The position numbers and the translations under genes were made by a program. This document shows, piece after piece, positions 11,466-20,907 of a DNA stretch of 64,000 nt. Within the stretch, counting starts at the first letter, position 1. Each line of letters starts with the position of its first letter. Below the pieces are notes generated by a model. The model saw nothing but the letters and a program-made list of their open reading frames with translations. It had not been told where the DNA came from and searched no databases. The DNA is taken from positions 229,716,961-229,780,960 of the forward strand of contig CP136066.1 in the NCBI GenBank assembly GCA_032622095.1, read 5' to 3'. The stretch comes from Siphonodentalium dalli. Taxonomy: Eukaryota; Mollusca; Scaphopoda; Gadilida; Siphonodentaliidae.

Positions 11466-13398
11466 TCTTGGCAACACATCCTTGTATAAAACAGTATCAA
11501 TAGTATAATTAATTATATGGCTGTCATTTTGGCCGGCTTGTCTCAGTTAGTTGCGCCATAGCCTTCAATTAAATTTGTACGGTAACACATTTTGAACTTA
11601 TCAGGTTTCAATCGTATTGTTCAAACGACGATATATTTAAATAGAATAGACCCCCATATGTGGGTAATATATCCGTATTAGGGTAGAGTTCCGTATCAAG
11701 CTTAAAATGATATATTGTGAATACCAGGTTCTGAAATCTGGATGATGGTATTCAACAAAGTAGTCCAACCACTTTCATAGCATATGTGGAGTTTTGAGAA
11801 GTTATTGACCTCCCAGGACATGTTTATTCAGTTGAAAAAAACATTATCACTCTAGATCCCCGAAAACATGCGAAGTGTTGTGTCTGGTTCTAAGCGTTCG
11901 TCGTGTTCAGTTAATTGGTGATTGCCACACAAAGTTATTCGCGCAACATACGAAAGGTGTATTGGCATGATTGTAGCCTGGTATGGACCTTGGAAAGTAT
12001 ACAACAAACTAATATCCCATATTGATTTCTATGATTTAGGCATGCGAACAGTTTAGTGAGACAATGTTTTGTATTTGTACATCAGTTCAACAGGCAATGA
12101 TTATGATTGTGCTATGATTGCGTTATGGTCGCACTTGATTAGTGATTATTTTGAAATTTATCGAAATAAACAGTGACTGCACAACTGCTATGCATATCCT
12201 ATGCTGCGGATTTAGATGACGAAAGAATGTGAATGGTAAACACAAAAATAGACAGGCGATACTTATTATAATACTGATTCCCGTGTGTTGACAAACTGTA
12301 CGACCACACGGTGAGAAACTAGTAAGACATAAATTGGTATAGATCGGTCTTCTGGTGTCATGTCATCAGTTTGATTTATTATCTCCAATATACTCTGGGA
12401 TCCAGGTTCCGAATTCTGAATGACATTATGTGGCAACTTTTAATTTCATAATTAATTCTGGTTAGAACGTTATCGTGAACCAGAGGAAACGCGGAAATGA
12501 AGGAAGTTGAATTAGCACGCGTAACTACGGAGGTGGCCATAGTTCACTATACTGATAATGGCATCTTTCAAATCATATTATATAGGCCGATTGATATATA
12601 TCCTAATGCGTCACACTGTTCTAATTCTATTCGACTAGGAGTTATCAGATCAGCCTGGCTATACTGCATTCATACATCATGATAATATACCCCAACCGAG
12701 AGGCATATCTAGATTAACTCCAGCGGAAGAAGGTCATGTGAGGCTATTGTATGAGGAGCTCCATACTTGTTAAGCAATCCAGTTTGGTCAGATAGACCTT
12801 GATTTATTTACAGTAATTATTCCATGAATAATGCAACAATACGTATATCTTTAATAGTGGACCGGATTCGATATCATTTGTGCATGCTTATGTGAGTCAT
12901 TTCCGGGAATCCGTTTAAATTCACCCGAGAGTGTTATGGTCCATATACACATTAGCGCTACTTGTATCAAAAACAAATTCATTATATGCACACATGTAGT
13001 GCTATATAAATATGCTAATATCGATGTAATACAAGTAAATATATTGCTTTGAGTTCTAGTTCAAATTTGTCAAGATCCCATGTTGGTCGTCATATTAATG
13101 CACATGTTGAAGTGTATGGTACTTCTTCATACACACTATGTTTGCCAGAATGGTAGAAGGGGTGTCTGATAATTTTGTGTCGATTTTCCATTCCAACCAC
13201 CAAGAGTACCCATACAAGGGTTGATTTACAGAAAAGGCATTGTAACTTCGACAGACTATCCAACCGCGTCAATTTACCAAGCCTATACCAGCGGGATACA
13301 TGTACCATGGTCAAAGGAAATATTAAAGTATAGCTATACAATCTGAACAAGTCCCCGGGTGATCTCCTGGTTTATATTTTCCATTTCAGGCTTCAAAT
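11466..13398. other. About 1.9 kb without recognised gene
   Basis: AT-rich and stop-rich on both strands. A 61-codon open frame at 12497 and an 86-codon minus frame at 13090 have no recognisable domain. I looked for a missing TLR remnant in this interval, because flanking duplications would predict one, and saw none. Confidence 0.5.
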
Positions 13399-13555
13399 AA
13401 GGATTAACTGTCATGTGGACTATTTTTATGGAGATGTAACGGTGAGGCAAGTGAACATAACTTGTGTAAAACCTGAAGGGTTTTACATACAAGTTATGAC
13501 CACTTACCTCACGGTTACATCTCCATAAAAATAGTCCACATGACAGTTAATCCTT
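13399..13555. mobile_element. 157-bp fold-back element, copy A
   Basis: AAGGATTAACTGTCATGTGG at the left is the exact reverse complement of the right end. The arms are almost perfectly complementary for about 70 bp each, around a short centre near AAACCTGAAGGGTTT. A second copy is at 43166-43320. Sequence to the right (about 100 bp, through GCGAAAAAGCCACTTTTGTA) is also shared, so both are carried in a larger duplicated block. Confidence 0.85.
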
Positions 13556-15560
13556 ATATTTATATACATTTAGCGAAAAAGCCACTTTTGTAACTTTATT
13601 AAATCGAAAAGTGTATCGTGACAAGATCAGCCCAAAATACCCAATGGCACCCTTGGCAAAAGTTAATAGGAACAATTTCTCTTCATATTGAAACCCGATG
13701 ATGTATTAAGTCAGTCCTGCGCGAGTCCAAATGCGCCCAAAACATTACGCGTTCGTCTTTCCAAACCTAATGACGTGTCGATGGTGTTATTATCTTGCTG
13801 TTATGAGGCGTTGCGCATTCACCGAGAAATAACTGCAACTAGCCACGTGGGCGCCGACCAATCAGAATGCTGGATTTAGTGATGACAACACTTAGTGTGT
13901 AAATATAAGCCAACCACTGTTAGCTATATACAGTAATCTGATTGAGTCAGTCGATAGAACTTTTGTATGCTGGTGGATATTATATAATATCAGAATCGAG
14001 TTTGGCACATGTCCATATACTTGACTTGCTTGAACATATATTTCGGATTTATATAGTGAATGGTATGTTCCCATCGATAGCCCAGTTTCGTATATAAGAT
14101 GGGGTATGCATACACAACCATCAGCTCTTGACTAGAGGTAGCGTTATGTTCAACGTGGTGCCCGACACTATGCTATGAATTTGGACAGTCACTTTAAGCT
14201 TGTGTTTCGTGTGTATATTTATTCGCCGACTACTTATCAGGGACAGACGATTTAATTAGTTAAGTCGACATTTTATGTATGTTAACATGTATTACATGTG
14301 GATATAGTTTGTGCCACGTTGTGTGGAATCGTTGGATTTGCAAATTTCATGCAATCAATCTGTATATCTGGAATTCATAGGATCCCATATTCTTCTTTGC
14401 CACGTTTGTGGTAGGTTGGATTTGCACATTTCATGCAATAATTCTGTATATCAGGAAGTCATAGGATTTCATATTCGTCTTTGCCACGTTTGTGGTCAGT
14501 TGGATTTGCAAATTTCATGCAATAATTCTATGTATCCGGAATGCGTCCACCGCCGATTTCGACTCGACGGACGATGTGCAGACTCTGTGATTGCTATAAG
14601 ATAGAAATCTGTTCAGTCCAGTTTAAACTGGTTTGTCTGCCGGGTTCGCCCATTGTATATCAGTTGTGATAAGCAGCAAATCATGCTGGGAGGATCATGT
14701 TACCGAATATCGCCATTGGACGAGCGGCATCCTTTGTAGATGCTTTCCATGTGCGAATGTATCACGTGTGAAAGATTAATCACTTGTTAGTCTTGTCGGT
14801 ATTAAAGACGGTGGCATTTTTATTCGTATAATTATCTGACTCGGGGCCATATCTGACATATTTCTGACTTTAGCGTCAAGAATGAATTGATCACCATTAA
14901 TTGGCACATTTGATTTCAATCTAGCCTCAGTCGAAGTTTTTGGATTTCGAAGTTTGGCGAAGTTAAAATAAAGCCAAAACATTTATTTAGGTATTATTTG
15001 ACGTCTTCGGGTTATCAAAGGTGTTATTTGTGTATGTGTTGTGCATCGTTCACTTCTCCACTGCTCAGTCAAGTGTTTAGATTGAATAAAGAGCGTTAAT
15101 TCGACAATATTTCACCCAATTTTCGGGCACGTCGAAAGTCAAGACCTGGTGTACATGTTTTTTGGGAATACATAAGATTTCAATTGGGTGTCACTTCACG
15201 TGCACTATTATTCTGCATATTACGTGCAATATATATGCCATTTTCTATGCGAGCTCCGATGTCAGTTCCATTCAGGAGAAGTTGCATATTTATGCAGTGT
15301 GCATATTACATGCATCATAGGTGTCATATTCATGGTGCATATTCCATGCGAGCTCCGATGGCTTGGTATGCATCAGTTCCGTTCAGGAGAAGTTGCATAG
15401 TTTATGCAGTCTGCATATTACATGCAATATAGATGTCATATTCTTGGTGGAATACATCGGATTCCAGTTTAAATTTGCATATTATATGCAATCTGTATGT
15501 TAATTCCATGTCAGCGAAATAGAGCATAACATCCACCACTTATCCCAAAGATATGGGTTG
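13556..15560. repeat. Duplicated block with ATTTGCAAAT tandem patch, copy A
   Basis: Diverged units of about 86 bp contain TTGCCACGTT(T/G)GTGG, then TTGGATTTGCAAATTTC, ATGCAAT and GGAAT(G/T)CATAGGAT (about 14308, 14396, 14482). After these come a GTTCGCCCATTGTAT block, a TATCACGTGTGAAAG block, and two units with ATGCGAGCTCCGATG (15247, 15346). The same modules, in the same order, are at 43440-45310. No coding region is supported. The 97-codon frame at 14311 is periodic and comes from the repeat. Confidence 0.75.
14091..14160 (+). promoter_or_regulatory. TATA/initiator-like cassette 1
   Basis: TATATAAG at 14091-14098 is followed 32 bp later by the A of CCATCAGCTC (14123), the usual spacing of TATA box and initiator. 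The interval holds the palindrome GTATGCATAC. Downstream, CTAGAG|GTAGCG could serve as a splice donor. The cassette recurs at 16380 and, with losses, at 16453, 43465 and inverted near 16575-16624. Activity is inference from motif spacing only. Confidence 0.35.
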
Positions 15561-15565
15561 AAATA

Positions 15566-16374
15566 ATGGTAAATGCCAGTTGGCCCAGCATGTGTGCAAA
15601 TCCAGACAAGATAGAGCATAGAATCAAATTGGATTGTCCAAATGAACTAGTGGGCCATAGGTTCTTTCTAGCACGACAGAACATGATACCAATTACGAAT
15701 TTATCATTCTTTATAGGTAACAGTGAATTATATATAGCACATGCATCGCTAATGGATGAGAATTAATTCATGAGTATTGTCCAGACATCATCTGCACATC
15801 TAGGTGCACCCATTAATTTGGGATATTAATGTGTATAGCTATAATGATAATATAGCTGTATATTTAGCGTATATCATTAGCTATAATATAGCATTGTTAG
15901 TTTGTGACCCGAGCGTGTACTCGTGGTGTCATATGCACAATTGTAATGCGCCCGTTCAGTGGGGTATTTTTATATGTATAATATAGCATTGTTACTGGAA
16001 ACTTTCGTTTCGGTATAGTTTATAATTGTTTATTGATTATGGCGCAAATCCGTTGATAAGCGGGTCCTTGAAATGTCATGTGTATATTTAACGTGTATCG
16101 TTAGCTATAAGAATAATACAGCATTGTTAGTTTATGACCAGAGCTTATACTCGTGGTGTCATACGCACAATTTTAGTGTGCCCATTGAGTTGGGATATTT
16201 ATAAATATATAGCTATAGCAATAATATAGCATTGTTAGTTAATGTCCATGTATTGTAGTAACTGTCCAAGCACTGTCGGAACATCACAGAACACAGCTAC
16301 ATAGTCTGAGCAGACAGGATCCCTAGTAAATTAAACTAGATAACAACAGGATTACTCTCACCGAGGAATGTCAA
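15566..16374. repeat. Gene-free region with a degenerate 240-bp duplication
   Basis: Segments at about 15833-16000 and 16075-16235 share TTAGCTATAA, AATA(T/C)AGCATTGTTAGTTT(G/A)TGACC, ACTCGTGGTGTCATA(T/C)GCACAATT and GGGATATTTATA. No gene is recognised. Confidence 0.6.
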
Positions 16375-16379
16375 GTTTG

Positions 16380-16465
16380 TATATAAGATGTGTATGCATA
16401 CCCAACCATCAGCTCTTGACTAGAGGTAGCGTTATGTTCAACGTGGTGTTTGTATATAAGATGGT
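16380..16465 (+). promoter_or_regulatory. TATA/initiator-like cassettes 2 and 3 upstream of TLR-A
   Basis: TATATAAG at 16380-16387 is 31 bp before the A of CCATCAGCTC (16411). The same leader CTTGACTAGAGGTAGCGTTATG follows. A second TATATAAG (16453-16460) is followed by GTATGCATACCCAACCA and then breaks off. An inverted copy (GGTAGCGTTATG to TATATAAA on the minus strand) lies at about 16564-16624. This is the nearest promoter-like sequence to TLR-A, about 1 kb upstream of its splice acceptor. That it drives TLR-A is inference. Confidence 0.35.
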
Positions 16466-16639
16466 GTATGCATACCCAACCAGCGTCGCGCTAAAATAGA
16501 CACGAAACACTAGCTTATCCTTACAGTGACTATCCTAATTCAAGCAGTATAGGGCATCATGATTAACATAACGCTACCTCCAGTCATAGGTTGACGGTTG
16601 GGTATGCATACACCACTTTATATACAAATTATATAGTGA

Positions 16640-17400
16640 ATGGTATGTTCCCATCGATAGCCCATGTATGATACAAATATCCATATGTGTCATCTTACAT
16701 GCTGGGAAATATTGCGGAGATATATGTATTTTAATGTCAAATTCCGACATTTCCACCACATTGGCGGCCATCTCGATTACAATACGATATTAATAACTCC
16801 GGATGTCTAAATTTTTGCAGCACATTCATTCACATATCTAACACCGAGATATCGTTCTCCTGTGATGGACATTCGCCTTCTACATGACAAACACGTAACT
16901 GGTTCAAAGAGGGTAAAATTTGCATATGAATATACTTCTCTTCACTCTTGATAACAAATCACATAGGCATCACATCGTTTGATTTCTTGGATCATAACAA
17001 TGATTATATTATCCAATGTGATGATTTAAAGGAAGTGGTATGAATTTTCGCCAAAATAAACTTTTTAATTTTCTAACGATTTCCATATAGAAATTTTGAA
17101 TTAACGGAATGATGATGGAAATTGGTAGGATCATTACATAAGGTATTTATATCTAACTGGGTCCAAAAACTGTCAACTTAATCCAAGATGGCTTCCAAGA
17201 TGACGGCTATCTTTGTGACGTCATCAGACCGCCCAGTCGCGACCTCAGGGGGTCTGGCAAATGTTTTTTTCTGAAGTGGAGACCATATACTGGCTCATAA
17301 ACATGGTCTCTACATTTGTTCATGAATTTCCCACGGGAGCCCAAAATCGGACATAAGCCACTCTACTATTAGGAGCTCTTTGATTATTTTCTTTTATTCT
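16640..17400. other. Region upstream of TLR-A, no gene
   Basis: Contains another CCAAGATGGCTTCCAAGATGACGG motif (about 17190) of the dispersed repeat seen at the left edge. At the right end, TTTGATTATTTTCTTTTATTC is a pyrimidine-rich tract leading into the acceptor described separately. No coding region. Confidence 0.5.
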
Positions 17401-17402
17401 AG
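17372..17402 (+). promoter_or_regulatory. Splice acceptor before TLR-A start
   Basis: A pyrimidine-rich stretch ends in TTTTATTCTAG at 17402, 60 bp before the start codon. The same tract and AG occur before TLR-B (39645-39646), 58 bp before its start. Conservation across both copies, and the match to the metazoan 3' splice-site consensus, suggest a 5'UTR intron in each gene. The donor is not identified. Confidence 0.6.
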
Positions 17403-17461
17403 GGTGGTTGCTGCTTTCAATAATTTTGATGAAAAAACGATTCTACAACAAGATCGACCGC

Positions 17462-19378
17462 ATGCCCACTCTGCATGTTGCTATGGACACCAGCGTGATA
17501 ATAGTGTTGCTTTGTGCATTCTGTATATCCGTCGCGGGTGCTCGGGGTTTTATTGTCGAAGGTTTAAATTGTCAGAGCGTATCGGATTCATTGACTTCAC
17601 GTGATTGCGAATGTACACCCAACGGAACATTCCTTCCCGATTATGATGGCTATGTAACAAGGAATAGGGAAACCAGCCTAAAACGGGACCAAATGGTTCA
17701 AATAGAGTGCTCAACAATTCACATGAACGTACCTGATTTATTTCATGCCCTGAAAGAATTTGAAAAATGGTATAACTCAGAAGAAGTTTGTATCTCAGAG
17801 TATCCAGTTGCATATCGCCTGAATTGTCACAGAACATTTTTCATAGATGTACATTGTGCAAGTATCTATGCATTTTCGCAGATAAAATATTTGTCATTAA
17901 ACGGCTGTAGTTTAAGGTTTCCTTATGTATCGAGAGGAGATTTTAAACGGCTTAACTTAGAAGTGTTGGAAATTATTGATGATGTTGGACTCGTTCGTAA
18001 TTTCTACGACCTTTATAGTATTGAATTTGTGTTGCTACGATTGTTCCGGTGGTGCCCATTTAACTCGAGTTATCTTCTGACTAAGAAAGAAATATTTCCG
18101 TCGATGCCAGCTTTGCGAACTTTTACAGCAGACAGATGTGGACTCACGAGGTTCCCTTTCGGTAGAGGGTTAATTCGAACATTGGACCAAAGTTTGCGCC
18201 TAGAACTAATAAACTTGTCGCACAACCATATCCAGTTCCTCGAGGTATTCGAGGTGTTCGATGCTTACCAACTAAAATCTCCGTATCTGACATTAGACTT
18301 GTCATACAATAAGATTCAGAAAGTTACATCAAAACAGTTATATCTTCTATCTCGGAGGGGGTCCATATATATAGACCTCTCTCACAACTACATTAAATAC
18401 ATTGACACTGATATACTGTACGCTTCGGCATATGCGTGTATAATGCCCAATGTGACAATTGACTTAACAAATAACCGGATTAGCACAATCAGTCAAGCGA
18501 GAACGCATATATTTGTAAATCTAAGAAACAATATACTGGATTGCGATTGTCGAATTTCGTATATTTGGGATGAATACTTATCGCTTGGGGACAAATACGT
18601 CCGGTTCGCTGATGCATGTCCAATTCAATTCAATTCAAGTCGGAAGGAGTCCATGGCGGGATCCAACAATGAGAACAGAATACTCCAAACAACAATCATT
18701 TCATCCACTGTGCTTGTCGTTGTAATTTTAATAATTATCGTCTTGGCGTTCAAGTACAGAACAAAAATTCGCGTCATAATGTACATGAAATTTAGATTAG
18801 TTCTGCCATTGGAGTCAGGTGATTTCGACGAGAACAAACGATATGATGCGTTTATAGCTTATTGCAATGATGATCTCACGTGGGTGGTTGAGACGCTTCT
18901 GCCAATGTTAACAGGGAATGGAAACGACTTCAAAATATGCCACCACCACAAAGACTTTATTCCCGGGAAATCTATCATTGAAAATATTGAAAACGCCATT
19001 GAATGGAGCCGATACACAATACTTGTTCTAAGTCGCGATTTTCTCCGGAGTGAATGGTGTAGATTTGAATTCCGATCAGCATTCCACCAGAGTATTAAAG
19101 AGCGGAAGCGACAGCTGATATTCATCCTGTTGGATGAAATAGCAGACGATCAGATGGATTCTGACCTCCGGATGTGTTTGCGTTTCTATACATATATTAA
19201 AGCAGAAGATGCTCTTCTTCGCGAGGGGATGACGTACGCTTTGAGCGACAAGCGGAGAGGGAGGAGAGATCGGGCGCGACGAGGCGCTAGGCGTAGGATG
19301 ATGGCCGTGCAGCCGAGCGTGGACGAAGAGCAGGTGGCTGCGGCTGATGCTATCCAGAAATCTGAGACCGTACTTTAA
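17462..19378 (+). CDS. Toll-like receptor, TLR-A
   Basis: Type I membrane receptor of the Toll-like family, expected to detect ligands through its LRR ectodomain and signal through a cytoplasmic TIR domain. The 638-residue protein shows a signal peptide (about residues 8-27), a RDCECTPNG cysteine motif (47-55), leucine-rich repeats (about 142-357, clearest as INLSHNHIQ, LDLSYNKIQ, IDLSHNYIK, IDLTNNRIS), an LRRCT-like cluster (Cys 361, 363, 386), one membrane span (about 410-432) and a TIR domain (about 460-592). TIR box 1 is YDAFIAY (461-467). The BB loop has KDFIPGKS with the proline kept. Box 3 reads FYTYIK rather than the usual FW. A basic tail (597-612) follows. The ATG at 17462 is chosen because it matches the TLR-B start and gives nearly equal lengths. 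The open frame extends upstream without an equivalent in TLR-B. About 640 aa is short for a TLR. The coding region is a single exon. Confidence 0.93.
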   Translation: MPTLHVAMDTSVIIVLLCAFCISVAGARGFIVEGLNCQSVSDSLTSRDCECTPNGTFLPDYDGYVTRNRETSLKRDQMVQIECSTIHMNVPDLFHALKEFEKWYNSEEVCISEYPVAYRLNCHRTFFIDVHCASIYAFSQIKYLSLNGCSLRFPYVSRGDFKRLNLEVLEIIDDVGLVRNFYDLYSIEFVLLRLFRWCPFNSSYLLTKKEIFPSMPALRTFTADRCGLTRFPFGRGLIRTLDQSLRLELINLSHNHIQFLEVFEVFDAYQLKSPYLTLDLSYNKIQKVTSKQLYLLSRRGSIYIDLSHNYIKYIDTDILYASAYACIMPNVTIDLTNNRISTISQARTHIFVNLRNNILDCDCRISYIWDEYLSLGDKYVRFADACPIQFNSSRKESMAGSNNENRILQTTIISSTVLVVVILIIIVLAFKYRTKIRVIMYMKFRLVLPLESGDFDENKRYDAFIAYCNDDLTWVVETLLPMLTGNGNDFKICHHHKDFIPGKSIIENIENAIEWSRYTILVLSRDFLRSEWCRFEFRSAFHQSIKERKRQLIFILLDEIADDQMDSDLRMCLRFYTYIKAEDALLREGMTYALSDKRRGRRDRARRGARRRMMAVQPSVDEEQVAAADAIQKSETVL

Positions 19379-19690
19379 CCCGGCACGAGAATGGTTCAGC
19401 AATGATTTCTATTGATTGCGGCTGATGCTATCTCGGAAGCTGAGTCCGTACTTTAACCCGTCACGGAAATGGTTCAGCAATGATTTATATTGGTTGCGGC
19501 TGATGCTATCCCGGAAGCTGAGTTCGTACATTAACCCGCCACGAGAATGGTTCAGCAATGTTTTCTATTGATTGCGGCTGATGCTATCCCGGAAGCTGAG
19601 TCCGTACATTAACCCGACACTAGAAGGGTTCAGCACTGTTTTCTATTGTAAGTAGCACCGTTCTTTTACCTGGCACTGGAAGGGTTCAGC
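19337..19690 (+). repeat. 78-bp tandem repeat overlapping the TLR-A C-terminus and 3' flank
   Basis: TGCGGCTGATGCTATC recurs at 19339, 19417, 19495 and 19573, an exact 78-bp period, with a partial fifth unit. The first unit encodes the last residues and stop of TLR-A, and the others lie after the stop. TLR-B has one diverged unit (about 41558-41640) read in a different frame. 78 bp equals 26 codons, so units would add residues in phase if the frame ran through them. Confidence 0.85.
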
Positions 19691-19741
19691 AATGTGTTAT
19701 ATTGTAAGTAGCAACGGCTACGGATGGTTTAATGTATACTG

Positions 19742-20430
19742 GTCACAGGGTCCGCGCTGGACCGAAATTAAATTTTTCCACATGAAAATATTTTTTGCCA
19801 AATTCATTTACAATTTGCCAAATGTTATCCCTGATAGTATAATTTTCAGCTACCCTGATTGGATCATACATGTATGTTTCGACACTCGCGGTTTGAACGA
19901 CGATTGATATCGATAGGATAGTATTTAGTTAATACTCATACTCGCATCTCTGTCGTGGTTTATCATACAACAATAACTCGATCAACGAACAATATTATGA
20001 TAGAAGGGTTGCTTCATTAGACAGAGAAGAACGCATGACATTGCAAGAGTATTAGCTATGTATGAAACCTCTCCACCACACAACATACGGGTAATCCCTC
20101 CACCCATCAATACTAATGCTATCAGATTAACTTCATCTTAATAGAGGTGTTAACTGTACCTAAACCATATAAAACACCACTAATATAATTATATTGTATA
20201 AGAGTTTCCTGAAATGAATGGTATTGATTGACCAATATTTTTTTAACTTTCTTCATGAATTAAAAAGTGACTTGCCAAAACTTTTGCCAAACGAAAATAT
20301 TTTTTGCCAAATGTGAATTATTTTTGCCATTGGCAAATTTGGCGAACGCTGCAACTGAGAAAGTACTGCAACCAGTTAATGTGTGTTTTAACAATGGTTG
20401 CTTTAATAACAAGAACTGGTAAGGGCGGTG
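19742..20430. other. Insertion absent from the TLR-B 3' flank
   Basis: TLR-A and TLR-B share sequence up to GGATGGTTTAAT / GAATGGTTTAAT (about 19735 / 41653). They share it again from TGGATGAAGCTGATAC (20442 / 41687). TLR-A has about 700 bp between these, TLR-B about 35 bp. The extra sequence includes repeated TTTGCCAAAT / TTTTTGCCAAA words and no ORF. Shared sequence then continues to about 20610 (matching 42825-42895 in copy B). Confidence 0.6.
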
Positions 20431-20719
20431 AAATGTTTCTTGGATGAAGCTGATACATTACTGAAACCCGATACTAGCCTGTCTGATATTATGCATGCTC
20501 TAATTATTGTTTCTATAGTAACCATAACTGTCAGCGACAGTTACTGATGTTACACATTAACATGTACGAAGTGTGATCCGACACTAGGCGGAATCGAAAG
20601 GTAGTTGCTATAGTATTTTGGCAGCTACCTGTTTAAATCTCAAACGTCGTGTAATTGTTACATACATTCAATATTAAAATATCGGTAACATTCCGGTTAC
20701 TATACAATTTTATAATTTC

Positions 20720-20800
20720 ACCCATACAGAGCCCCAGACAAACATGAGCAGACGACACTCCTCTATATGCTTCTATATATGTGTGGGGCTCACTGTAGGG
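20720..20800 (+). mobile_element. Fold-back MITE related to the 138-bp satellite core
   Basis: CCCATACAGAGCCCCAGACA at the left and TGTGTGGGGCTCACTGTAGGG at the right form imperfect terminal inverted repeats, CCC(A)TACAG(TG)AGCCCCA. Between them GAGCAGACG, CTCTATATGC and TTCTAT match the satellite unit at 51463-55917. Stem bases GAGCCCCA/TGGGGCTC are kept while the loop has diverged. This is a single, isolated copy. Confidence 0.6.
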
Positions 20801-20880
20801 TAATGGATGTTTTTTTTATTTTATGTCCTAAAAATTGTAAGAAACATTTATTTAAAAAAAAAAGATAAAAAAATGTTAGG

Positions 20881-20907
20881 CCAATGCATTCTCTTATATG
20901 GTCGACC
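20881..20907 (+). repeat. Half palindrome from the piggyBac-like MITE
   Basis: CCAATGCATTCTCTTATA then GGTCGACC matches the left arm and centre of the 67-bp palindrome, with the other arm missing. It is preceded by A-rich sequence like the MITE spacer and joins directly to the Penelope-like element. Confidence 0.7.

Noticed and set aside
13090-13350. Possible exon in the gap where a lost TLR was expected
   Set aside because: No LRR, TIR or other domain in either strand; stops interrupt the opposite strand frame.
14640-14660. GGTTCGCCC resembling a tRNA B box
   Set aside because: No matching A box or cloverleaf could be drawn around it or around its copy at about 44124.
17408-17461. Upstream extension of TLR-A (start 54 bp earlier)
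   Set aside because: It opens with TTG, not ATG. The ATG at 17429 has no counterpart in TLR-B, where the equivalent ATG is followed by a stop. The start at 17462 matches TLR-B.
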